Translations under genes and position numbers: made by a program
NCBI RefSeq assembly: GCF_003268675.1
Contig: NZ_CP029378.1
Coordinates: forward strand, 3,100,001 to 3,164,000
Length of the DNA: 64,000 nucleotides
Source of the DNA: Streptomyces bacillaris
GTDB lineage: Bacteria; Actinomycetota; Actinomycetes; Streptomycetales; Streptomycetaceae
Direction: 5' to 3'
The notes under the pieces: model-generated
What the model was told of the DNA's origin: nothing
Database searches by the model: none
Seen by the model: the letters and a program-made list of their open reading frames with translations, nothing else
Part shown: positions 17,674-25,156 of the stretch, piece by piece
Position numbering within the stretch: the stretch's first letter is position 1
Layout of the letters: every line of letters begins with the position of its first letter

Positions 17674-18264
17674 TCAGTACCCCGGTGACCCCAGCGAGCG
17701 CAGCACATGGGCGACCAGGGCGGCGATCGTCTCCTCGTCCTGGACCGGTTTGCGCAGGACATGGCGGTAGTAGACGGGGCCGTACAGCATCTCCACCGCC
17801 AGCGGGAGGTTCGCGCCGGGCGGGATCTGGCCCTGGTCCTGGGCGCTGCGCAGCCGGGCCACGGCCTCCTCCACGCGCGGATCCACGAGCTGGTCCTTGA
17901 GCGCCTGGGCGAGGACGTCGTCGTGGTGGAGTTCGGAGAGGATGCCCGCGTACGCCGGTCCGAAGGGCGGGACGGTGAGCAACTTCACCGCGCCCGCCAC
18001 ATGCGTACGCAGGTCGGCGCCGATGTCCCCGGTGTCCACGAACGGCGTGGCGTCCACCAGGGCGTCCGTGAACGCCTCCAGCAGGACCGCCCCTTTTGAC
18101 GGCCACCAGCGGTAGATCGTCTTCTTGCTGACGCCCGCGCGGGCCGCGATGGCCTCTATCGTCACGCGCCCGTACCCCTTCTCCGTACAGAGGTCGAGGG
18201 CGGCCTGAAGCGTCGCGCGGCGTGATCTCTCGCTGCGGCGCAGACTACTGGGCGGCGTGATCAT
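17674..18264 (-). CDS. TetR-family transcriptional regulator
   Basis: 196 residues. The N-terminal helix-turn-helix is typical: RRATLQAALDLCTEKGYGRV, then IAARAGVSKKTIYRWWPSKG. The rest is the helical ligand-binding domain of the TetR_C_11-like type, with YGPVYYRHVLRKP near the C terminus. It ends only 17 bases from the convergent kinase gene. Its promoter must lie in the 270-base gap at 18265-18534. The ABC exporter downstream of that gap (same strand, but transcribed toward TetR) is a possible target, since TetR regulators often control exporters; nothing in the sequence proves it. Confidence 0.9.
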   Translation of the reverse strand: MITPPSSLRRSERSRRATLQAALDLCTEKGYGRVTIEAIAARAGVSKKTIYRWWPSKGAVLLEAFTDALVDATPFVDTGDIGADLRTHVAGAVKLLTVPPFGPAYAGILSELHHDDVLAQALKDQLVDPRVEEAVARLRSAQDQGQIPPGANLPLAVEMLYGPVYYRHVLRKPVQDEETIAALVAHVLRSLGSPGY

Positions 18265-18534
18265 TCGGTGAGCATAGGACGGTTTGAGCCATTCCTTATT
18301 GACAGCTCGTCGTCATAGGCCGAACATTACCCAGGCGGAAACGGAACGTACCGTGTCGGTTCGATCCCGCCTTCCGCACCGTTCGTGCCGTTCGTGCCGC
18401 GACGAGCCGATCGGGGGACGGCTCGCCCGGCCGACGGCGCGGACGACTGTTCACCGATCCGATTCGGCCACGGGACGACCACCCCACGGTTCTGTCCCGC
18501 GCTTCTGCCCGACGGTTCCGCCCCCTGACCTCGC
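18265..18534. other. Intergenic region, TetR promoter side
   Basis: No gene is convincing here. It holds TTGACA at 18299-18304 without a good -10, and one CGTCATA at 18311-18317 that resembles the repeats before the kinase. A tRNA-like TTCGATCCC string near 18358 does not form an arm. Confidence 0.5.
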
Positions 18535-19515
18535 TCAGGTCGTGATGTCCTTCGTCGTGAAGCGGGCCCAGGCCGCCGAGCCGAACACCGCCGCGTACAG
18601 GCCCTGGAGTTGGAAGTTCTTCACCAGGTCGTCCCAGAGGACCGGCTCGCGCAGGACGTCCGCGAAGGACATCCAGTAGTGCGGGAACAGATAGGGGTGG
18701 ATGCCGCTCAACTGCGGGATGCTGTCCAGGATCTGCGCCGTGATCAGCAGCCCGACCGTCGCCGCCATCGCCCCGATCCCGCTGTCGGTCAGCGTCGAGA
18801 CGAACAGCCCCAGCGCGGCGAACCCGACCATCGACGCCGCGACGACCGCCGCCGTCAGCCCGGCCCGCGCCAGCCCCTCACCGAAGCCGATCCGCGTCCC
18901 GGAGATCGTCGTGACCTCCCCCACAGGGAAGAGCAGCGCCCCGACCGCCAGCGCCGAGGCCGCCACCACGAAGGTCGCGACCAGGCAGAAGGTCAGGACC
19001 GAGGCGTACTTGACCAGCAGGAGCCGGGTCCGGCCCGCCGGGGCCACCAGCAGATAGCGGAGCGTCCCGGCGCTCGCCTCGCCCGCGATCGCGTCGCCCG
19101 CGACCACCCCGACGGCCATCGGGAGGAAGACCGGGAGCGTGGTGGCGAGGGTGGCGAAGACCAGGAAGAGACCGTTGTTGGTGACCTGCGTCAGGAACGC
19201 GGGGCCCGCCCCGCCGTCCGCGCCGCCCCCGGCCCCTCCCCCGGATCCGCCGCCGCCCGTCTCGATGCGGACCGCGATCCCGATGAGGACGGGGACGGCG
19301 GCGAGCACCGCGAGGAGCGCGTAGGTCCGGTGGCGACGGAAGGTGGTGGCGACCTCGGAGCGGAGGAGTCCGAGCGTGCGGAGGGGGTTACGGGAGTTGC
19401 GGAGGGGGTTACGGAGGTTACGGGGGCGGCGCCCCTGGGTCCCGGTCCTGGCCTTGGGCCCGGCCCCGGCTTCGGTCCCGGCCCCGGTGGGCGGAGTCGT
19501 CTCAGCCTGCGACAT
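18535..19515 (-). CDS. ABC-2 type exporter permease
   Basis: Membrane component of an ABC exporter, 326 residues with six hydrophobic segments, among them TYALLAVLAAVPVLIGIAV near residue 65, FATLATTLPVFLPMAVG, and YASVLTFCLVATFVV. The phrase GDAIAGEASAGTLRYLLVAPAGR is the typical ABC-2 conserved loop. A Gly-rich stretch (GGGGSGGGAGGGADGG) lies in the first external loop, and the first 50 residues contain RNPLRNSRNPLRT repeats. Its start overlaps the end of the ATPase gene by 14 bases, so the two subunits are coupled. Substrate unknown; drug, lipid or bacteriocin export are all possible for this family. Confidence 0.9.
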   Translation of the reverse strand: MSQAETTPPTGAGTEAGAGPKARTGTQGRRPRNLRNPLRNSRNPLRTLGLLRSEVATTFRRHRTYALLAVLAAVPVLIGIAVRIETGGGGSGGGAGGGADGGAGPAFLTQVTNNGLFLVFATLATTLPVFLPMAVGVVAGDAIAGEASAGTLRYLLVAPAGRTRLLLVKYASVLTFCLVATFVVAASALAVGALLFPVGEVTTISGTRIGFGEGLARAGLTAAVVAASMVGFAALGLFVSTLTDSGIGAMAATVGLLITAQILDSIPQLSGIHPYLFPHYWMSFADVLREPVLWDDLVKNFQLQGLYAAVFGSAAWARFTTKDITT

Positions 19516-20563
19516 CGAAACCCTCTCCCGTCAGTGCCACGAACGCGTCCTCCAGCGAGCCGCCCTCCACTCCGAACGACCGCACCCGCACGCCGCCGCC
19601 CACCAGCGCCGCGTTGAGGTCCGCGAGGTCCACGTCGGCGGGCGGGGCGTCGGCGGTCAGCCGGTCGCCGTCGGTGGCCAGGCCGGTGAGGCCGTGCGCC
19701 GTGAGGATGCGGGCGGCGGCGGCCGGGTCGGGGGTGGTGACGGCCAGCCGGCCCCGGGCGCTCGCGGCCAGTTCGGCGACCGGGCCCTGGACCAGCAGCC
19801 GGCCCCGGGCCATCACCGCCGCATGCGTGCAGACCTGCTCGATCTCGTCCAGCAGGTGCGAGGAGAGGAACACCGTGGTCCCCTCCGCCGCCAGCTCCCG
19901 GACCAGGGAGCGGATCTCGCGCATCCCCTGCGGGTCGAGGCCGTTGGTCGGCTCGTCCAGGACGAGCAGGCGGCGCGGGCGGAGCAGAGCGGCGGCGAGG
20001 CCGAGGCGCTGCTTCATACCGAGGGAGTACGCCTTCGCCTTCCGGTCCGACGCGGCGGCGAGGCCGACCCGCTCCAGGGCGTGGCCGACGCGGGCCCGGC
20101 GGGTGCGCGGGTCGGCGGTGGGGTCGGCGCGGTCGTACCGCAGGAGGTTGTCCCTGCCGCTCAGATAGCCGTACAGCGCGGGTCCCTCGATCAGCGCGCC
20201 GACCTCCGGGAGGACCGTGCGGGCGGCCTGGGGCATCGGGTGGCCGAGGACCCTGGCGGTGCCGGCGGTGGGCTCGATGAGGCCCATGAGCATCCGGATG
20301 GTGGTGGTCTTGCCGGAGCCGTTGGGGCCGAGGAAGCCGAAGACGCTGCCGCCGGGGACGGTGAGGTCGAGGCCGTCGACGGCGAGGCGGCCGCCCCGGT
20401 AGCGCTTGGTGAGGCCGTGGGTCTCGATGACGGGGGTCGGGTGGTCGAGTGCCCGAGGGTCGAGGGCCTGGGGGTCGAGGGCCTGGGAGTCTGGGGCCTG
20501 GGGGTCTGGGGCGGCCGCCCCGGCCGGTTCCGGCGCACTCCGCGCAGCCGCTGTCTCCGTCAT
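19502..20563 (-). CDS. ABC exporter ATP-binding protein
   Basis: 353 residues. Walker A is FLGPNGSGKTTTIRMLMGL, the signature is YSLGMKQRLGLAAALL, Walker B is LLVLDEPTNGLDPQGM and the H loop is VFLSSHLLDE, so the ATPase is complete. It resembles DrrA/BcrA-type exporters and energises the permease encoded just downstream. The first 45 residues are unusual: repeated QALDP-like pentapeptides generated by a 15-bp tandem repeat at 20458-20517, ahead of the true domain start VIETHGLTKRYRG. The start codon itself sits in the first of three CCGTCATGCCGC repeats. Confidence 0.92.
   Translation of the reverse strand: MTETAAARSAPEPAGAAAPDPQAPDSQALDPQALDPRALDHPTPVIETHGLTKRYRGGRLAVDGLDLTVPGGSVFGFLGPNGSGKTTTIRMLMGLIEPTAGTARVLGHPMPQAARTVLPEVGALIEGPALYGYLSGRDNLLRYDRADPTADPRTRRARVGHALERVGLAAASDRKAKAYSLGMKQRLGLAAALLRPRRLLVLDEPTNGLDPQGMREIRSLVRELAAEGTTVFLSSHLLDEIEQVCTHAAVMARGRLLVQGPVAELAASARGRLAVTTPDPAAAARILTAHGLTGLATDGDRLTADAPPADVDLADLNAALVGGGVRVRSFGVEGGSLEDAFVALTGEGFDVAG
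20458..20517. repeat. 15-bp tandem repeat encoding QALDP-like pentapeptides
   Basis: GGTCGAGGGCCTGGG at 20458-20472 and 20473-20487, then AGTCTGGGGCCTGGG at 20488-20502 and a partial copy to 20517. Because the period is a multiple of three it adds pentapeptides to the N terminus of the ABC ATPase without breaking the frame. Confidence 0.8.
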
Positions 20564-20611
20564 GCCGCATCGCCGCCCGTCATGCCGCCGCCCCGCAGTC
20601 CGTCATGCCGC
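20557..20611. repeat. Three CCGTCATGCCGC direct repeats at the ABC operon start
   Basis: Copies start at 20557, 20577 and 20600. The first contains the start codon of the ABC ATPase (read on the minus strand as GCGGCATGACGG). The CGTCATG core is shared with the repeats before the kinase at 16258. They may be operator copies or slipped duplicates of the translation start. Confidence 0.55.
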
Positions 20612-20733
20612 CTCGCACCTCTCAGCGCTCGTACCCGCACTTCCGCATCCGGCGGCGGCCCGGACCCGCCGCGCGCCTCCGGGGCAGCCGCCAGGTGCGG
20701 AAGCACGCCCTCGGGGCAACCATCCAGCAGCCG

Positions 20734-20781
20734 GGCCGGGCCGCCCCGTCGCACACTCTCTCGCGACGGGGCGGCCCGGCC
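20734..20781. terminator. 19-bp stem terminator
   Basis: 20734-20752 pairs with 20763-20781 around the loop ACACTCTCTC. It follows the LolA-like gene (minus strand, stop at 20807) and insulates the ABC operon. Confidence 0.87.
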
Positions 20782-20806
20782 GGTGAACCACGGCGGCCCG
20801 AAGGCG

Positions 20807-22087
20807 CTACTTGGCGCCGTTCGCCACCCGTACCAGCTCGTCCTTGGTCACCGCGCCGACGTACACCTTGCCGTCGTCCGTCAGCAGCGCGTTGACCAGA
20901 CGGGTCTTGAAGACCGTGCCCGAGCCGAACTTCCCGGTGACCTTGTCGCCCAGGGCGTCCAGGAAGCCCTGCACCTCGGCCGGGACGTCGCCCGAGCCCG
21001 CCGGGGGCAGGAGGCCCTTGCCGCCGGGGATCTCGATGGCGGCCACCGACGTCCAGCCCTCGCCGATGACGTTGACGCCCTCGGAGCCTTCGAGCCCGCC
21101 CAGCCCCTCCAGGCCGGGGATCTGCCCGGAGAACTTCTCCTGGAGCGACTTCTCCGCCGCGCCGATCCCGTCCTTGCCGCCCTTGCCGTGCTCCAGCTCG
21201 TCCGCCTCCGTCACCTTGGCGCCCTTGGGCGGGGTGAAGTCGAAGGTGGAGGCGGCGGGCCTGGCGAAGTCCACCTTGGTGAAGCCCGCGTCGACCACGG
21301 CCTTGCCGCCGTCCGAAGCGGCCAGGGTGAACTTGAGCGGTACGCCGTTCTCGGCGTCCACCGCGATCCGTACCGAACCGACCGTCGAGCCGGACTGCTT
21401 GGGCTTGATCACCAGCTGGTACGCGTCCCGGCCCGCCACCTGCGCGGTCCCGTCGACGGTGACCGACGTGGTGTCGCCGACCGCCGCGAGCGCCTGCTCG
21501 GCGAAGTCCTTCGGGGTGGCGGGGGCGCCCTTGGGAGCCTTCGGCTCCTTCTCGGCGTCGCCGTCGCCCCGGCCCTCGGGGGCCTTGGAGTGGTAGACCT
21601 CGTCGGACTGGGAGTCGTACGCCCAGACCTCGCCCCGGTTGTGGATGACGTTGTACTCGGAGGCCTTGCCGAGGATGGAGAGGCGCTGCTTCTCCGGGCC
21701 GTCGACGGCCACCCGCAGGGTGTGCGTGCCGGACGTCAGCTCCATGAGCTTGTCCTCCGGCGCCGCCGCGCCCTTGCCCCCGTCCTCGCCGGCGCCCGGG
21801 AGGAGCGAGCCCGCGAGGCCGTCGAGGGGCAGACCGAGGTCCGTGCTGATCTTGAAGGTTCCGGAGAGCTGCTCCTCGTCGGAAGCGGCGATCTTCTCGA
21901 TGAGTTCCTGTGCGCTGATCTTCGGCAGGTCCGGGTCGCCGCTGTTCGCGAGGGCCGGGACGAGCCCGATGGTCGCGGCCGCCACCCCCGCGACCGCGAC
22001 GGGGACGATGTAGCGCGCCGCCTTCCGGCGGCCCACGGCAGTGCCCGTGGCCTCGCCGGTGGTCTCCGCGCTGTCGTTCGGTGCCAT
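20807..22087 (-). CDS. LolA-like exported protein (DUF2092-type), membrane-anchored
   Basis: About 426 residues. After a short cytosolic stretch, AARYIVPVAVAGVAAATIGLV is a signal peptide or anchor. The outside domain shows the LolA/LolB-like beta pattern seen in mycobacterial and Streptomyces envelope proteins: SAQELIEKIAASDEEQLSGT, HTLRVAVDGPEKQRL, and EVWAYDSQSDEVYH. Two charged linkers (EKEPKAPKGAPATPK and HGKGGKDGIG) divide it. The ATG at 22087 has GGAGG nine bases ahead. Such proteins are thought to carry lipids or lipoproteins or to monitor the envelope; Gram-positive members have no proven cargo. A strong terminator follows. Confidence 0.82.
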   Translation of the reverse strand: MAPNDSAETTGEATGTAVGRRKAARYIVPVAVAGVAAATIGLVPALANSGDPDLPKISAQELIEKIAASDEEQLSGTFKISTDLGLPLDGLAGSLLPGAGEDGGKGAAAPEDKLMELTSGTHTLRVAVDGPEKQRLSILGKASEYNVIHNRGEVWAYDSQSDEVYHSKAPEGRGDGDAEKEPKAPKGAPATPKDFAEQALAAVGDTTSVTVDGTAQVAGRDAYQLVIKPKQSGSTVGSVRIAVDAENGVPLKFTLAASDGGKAVVDAGFTKVDFARPAASTFDFTPPKGAKVTEADELEHGKGGKDGIGAAEKSLQEKFSGQIPGLEGLGGLEGSEGVNVIGEGWTSVAAIEIPGGKGLLPPAGSGDVPAEVQGFLDALGDKVTGKFGSGTVFKTRLVNALLTDDGKVYVGAVTKDELVRVANGAK

Positions 22088-22374
22088 GTGTGCCCTACCT
22101 CCGTGGTCGGCGGCTTCCGTCCGGTTGCCCGTCCACTCCCTGCCGCCCTTCTCACCCGATGGGGTCAGGAGTGGTTGTGGTCCGTCTGTTATCCATCTGA
22201 CCAAATCGGGCGGGCCGAAGCATCAGCCCCGGGGATCAACTCGCCTACTGCTGCGGTATGACAACCGGGCGGGCCTCATCGGCCATCCAGTAGGGGTAGG
22301 GCCCTTGGACGGGCCCCGGGGCGCTCGGCCCGCGCGGTGCGCCGACGGTTCGGCCCGGACGGTGCACCGACGGT

Positions 22375-23385
22375 TCAACCCGCGCGGTGGACCACCGCGT
22401 CGCACAGCTCCTCCAGCGCCGACTTCGCGTACCCCTCGGGCAGCGGCGCCAGCGTGGCGCGCGCCTCCTGGGCGTAGCGGACGGTGTCCTGGCGGGCCTG
22501 CTCCAGCGCCGGGTGGGCGCGCAGCAGGCGCAGCGCCTCGGCCAGGGTGGCGTCGTCGGCCAGGTCGCCGTCGAGCAGCTCGACCAGGGCCAGGTCCTCG
22601 GGCCTGCCGTCCTTCGCGGCCCGGGCCCGCAGCCGCAGGACCGGGAGGGTGGGGATGCCCTCGCGCAGGTCGGTGCCGGGGGTCTTGCCGGACTCGTGGG
22701 TGTCGGAGGCGATGTCCAGAACGTCGTCGGCGAGCTGGAAGGCGATGCCGAGCCGCTCCCCGTACTGCGTGAGGATGTCCACGGTCCGCTCGTCGGCCCC
22801 GGCCATCAGCGCGCCGAACCGGCCGGCGACGGCGACCAGCGAGCCGGTCTTGCCGCTGAGCACGTCCAGGTAGTGGTCGACCGGGTCGCGGCCGTCGCGC
22901 GGGCCCGCGGTCTCCAGGATCTGGCCGGTGACCAGCCGCTCGAACGCCTCGGCCTGGATGCGTACGGCCTCGGGGCCGAGGTCGGCCAGGATGTGGGAGG
23001 CGCGGGCGAAGAGGAAGTCGCCCGTCAGCACGGCCACCGAGTTGCCCCAGCGGGCGTTGGCGCTGGGTACTCCGCGGCGTACGTCGGCCTCGTCCATCAC
23101 GTCGTCGTGGTACAGCGTGGCCAGGTGGGTCAGCTCGACGACGACGGCCGAGGGCACGACACCCGGCGCGTCCGGATCTCCGAATTGTGACGCGAGCATG
23201 ACCAGCAGGGGGCGGAACCGCTTGCCGCCCGCCCGCACCAGGTGCTGGGCGGCCTCCGTGATGAAGGGCACGTCGCTCTTGGTGGCTTCGAGCAGCCCCG
23301 CCTCGACAGCGGCCAGGCCCGCGTGGACATCGGCCTCAAGAGCCTGGTCCCGCACGTGCAGTCCGAACGGCCCGACGACGGTCAC
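22375..23385 (-). CDS. Long-chain trans-polyprenyl diphosphate synthase
   Basis: 336-residue prenyltransferase that extends allylic diphosphates with isopentenyl diphosphate; in this context probably the nonaprenyl-type chain of menaquinone. Both Asp-rich motifs are intact: LYHDDVMDEADVRRG (first) and LADDVLDIASD (second), together with GGKRFRPLLVML and the GKTGSL motif. The residue before the first motif region is small, favouring long chains (inference). It lies 9 kb downstream of the nuo operon, and menG and a geranylgeranyl-reductase gene lie about 35 kb away. The ATG at 23385 is used. The gap of 287 bases to the LolA-like gene shows no terminator. Confidence 0.92.
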   Translation of the reverse strand: MTVVGPFGLHVRDQALEADVHAGLAAVEAGLLEATKSDVPFITEAAQHLVRAGGKRFRPLLVMLASQFGDPDAPGVVPSAVVVELTHLATLYHDDVMDEADVRRGVPSANARWGNSVAVLTGDFLFARASHILADLGPEAVRIQAEAFERLVTGQILETAGPRDGRDPVDHYLDVLSGKTGSLVAVAGRFGALMAGADERTVDILTQYGERLGIAFQLADDVLDIASDTHESGKTPGTDLREGIPTLPVLRLRARAAKDGRPEDLALVELLDGDLADDATLAEALRLLRAHPALEQARQDTVRYAQEARATLAPLPEGYAKSALEELCDAVVHRAG

Positions 23386-23544
23386 GGGGGCATCTCCTGT
23401 CTGCTGACGACCACACCCGATGTCGATGTGTCGCTGTCTCTCCTGGCAACTTCAGCGTATCCGGTCCCCTGTGGATCACCGTGGGCGCCTTCCCGCCACC
23501 GCCGGTATGTTCGTGATCAGCCCATATGGTCAGGAGAGACCGCT

Positions 23545-25044
23545 TTGTCCCACAGCCCCGCCGCCACCGAACCGGCCCAGCCCCCGCCCGAGGACGACCG
23601 CGCCTTCTTCGGTCAGCCACGGGGGCTGATGACCCTCTCCGGGCTGGAGGTCTGGGAGCGGTTCTCCTTCCTCGGTATGCAGGCGATCCTGGTGCTGTTC
23701 TTCGCCGACACGGTGGCCAACGGCGGCATGGGCATGAACCCCGGAACGGCCGCCTCCGTCTCGGCCGCGTACGGGACGCTCGTCTATCTGGTCTCCGTCG
23801 CGGGCGGCTGGCTGGCCGACCGCATCCTCGGCTCCTACCGGGCGGTGCTGTACGGCGGCATCCTCATCGCCTGCGGCCACTACTGCATGGCCGTGCCGAC
23901 CGACGCGATGACCTGGATCGGGCTCGGGCTGATCAGCGCGGGCACGGGCCTGCTCAAGCCCAATGTGGCCTCCATGGTCGGCAAGCTCTACCGCACCGAG
24001 GACGAGCGGCGCGACGCGGGCTTCGCCCTCTACTACATGGGGATCAACATCGGCGCCTTCGCCGGTCCGCTGGTCACCGGCTGGCTCGGTGACCATCTCA
24101 GCTGGCACTGGGGCTTCTCGGCCGCCGCGATCGGGATGACGTTCGGGCTGATCCAGTACGTGGCGGGCCGCCGTCACCTGGCCGGGCGAAAGCACTCCGC
24201 CGAGTTCGCGCTCGCCCCCGCCGCGATGCGCCGCGCAGTCCGGATGATCGTCGGCGGGGCCGTCGTGGTCGCGGTCCTGGCCACCGCGCTGGCCCTGGCG
24301 GGCTGGCTGACGATGGACCGGTTCGTCGATGTCCTCACCGTCATCTCGGTGATCGCGCCGGTCGTCTACTTCGTGGTGATGTTCCGCTCGCCCCGGGTCA
24401 CGGCGGAGGAGCGCGGCAGGCTCCGCCCGTACGTCGTGCTCTTCCTCGGATCCGTCGTCTTCAACTTCATCCTCTTCCAGGCGTACTCGACGATGATGCT
24501 GCTCGCGTCGGCCAACGCCCGCACCGAGATCCTCGGCTTCACCTTCCCGGCCAGCTGGTACGCCTCCGCGCTCGGCGCCTTCGAGGTGGCGCTCGCGCCC
24601 GTGGTGGCCGCGGTCTGGGCCCGGATGGGCACCCGGCAGCCGCACGCCTCCAACAAGATCGCGTTCGGGGTGATCCTCGGCGGTCTCTCCTTTCTGCTGA
24701 TGGTCCTGCCGACCTCCGGCCACGCGGACGACGTCTACCGGATGGCCGCCTGGTGGATCGTCGGCTCGTACCTGCTGCTCGGCCTCGGTGACGTACTCCT
24801 GGAGACCTCCGGCATGTCGGCCACCACCAAGCTCGCCCCGAAGGCGTTCGCCAGCCAGACGATGGCGCTCTGGTTCCTCTCACTGGCCCTGGCCAACGGC
24901 ATCCAGGCCCAGGTCGTGAAGTTGTACGGCCAGGTCTCCAACCCCGCCTACTTCGGCGTCAACGGCGGCATCGCGGTGGCGGCCGGGGTGGCGATGATCC
25001 TCGCGGCCCCGTGGCTGAAGCGCACGATGCACCCCGTCCACTGA
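23545..25044 (+). CDS. POT/PTR-family proton-coupled oligopeptide transporter
   Basis: Integral membrane protein of about 499 residues with 12-14 helices that imports di- and tripeptides with protons. The family signature is at the start: GLEVWERFSFLGMQAILVLF (ExxERFxYYG-like), followed by GGWLADRILGSYRAVLYGG and GTGLLKPNVASMVGKLY, and YYMGINIGAFAGPLVTGWLG. TTG 23545 is chosen because CAGGAGAG sits at 23531-23538 and homologues begin shortly before the first helix. It is divergent from the polyprenyl synthase. Downstream lies a peptidase-like CocE hydrolase on the same strand, a possible functional pairing. Confidence 0.93.
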   Translation: MSHSPAATEPAQPPPEDDRAFFGQPRGLMTLSGLEVWERFSFLGMQAILVLFFADTVANGGMGMNPGTAASVSAAYGTLVYLVSVAGGWLADRILGSYRAVLYGGILIACGHYCMAVPTDAMTWIGLGLISAGTGLLKPNVASMVGKLYRTEDERRDAGFALYYMGINIGAFAGPLVTGWLGDHLSWHWGFSAAAIGMTFGLIQYVAGRRHLAGRKHSAEFALAPAAMRRAVRMIVGGAVVVAVLATALALAGWLTMDRFVDVLTVISVIAPVVYFVVMFRSPRVTAEERGRLRPYVVLFLGSVVFNFILFQAYSTMMLLASANARTEILGFTFPASWYASALGAFEVALAPVVAAVWARMGTRQPHASNKIAFGVILGGLSFLLMVLPTSGHADDVYRMAAWWIVGSYLLLGLGDVLLETSGMSATTKLAPKAFASQTMALWFLSLALANGIQAQVVKLYGQVSNPAYFGVNGGIAVAAGVAMILAAPWLKRTMHPVH

Positions 25045-25057
25045 CCCGTACGCCTCA

Positions 25058-25140
25058 CGCACCCCGTCCCCCACCACCCCGAGCCCCCTCCGCACCCCGC
25101 CGCCCACCACCCCCGAGACCCCCTCCGCACCCCGTCGTCG
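25058..25140. repeat. 33-35-bp tandem repeat, 2.4 copies
   Basis: Copies at 25058-25090 and 25091-25125, each CGCACCCCG(T/C)..CCCACCAC..CGAG..CCCCTC, and a partial copy at 25126-25140. They fill the gap between the peptide transporter and the CocE hydrolase. Confidence 0.8.
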
Positions 25141-25156
25141 TACATCGAGGTGACCC

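Noticed and set aside
12925..17688. A 1587-codon plus-strand open frame crossing the HAD, phosphatase and kinase genes
   Set aside because: It is the antisense and out-of-frame shadow of high-GC genes; residue composition is Arg/Pro/Gly-rich without any domain.
18340..18400. TTCGATCCCGCC string that looks like a tRNA T arm
   Set aside because: Flanking bases do not form the 5-bp T stem, and no anticodon or acceptor arm can be folded around it.
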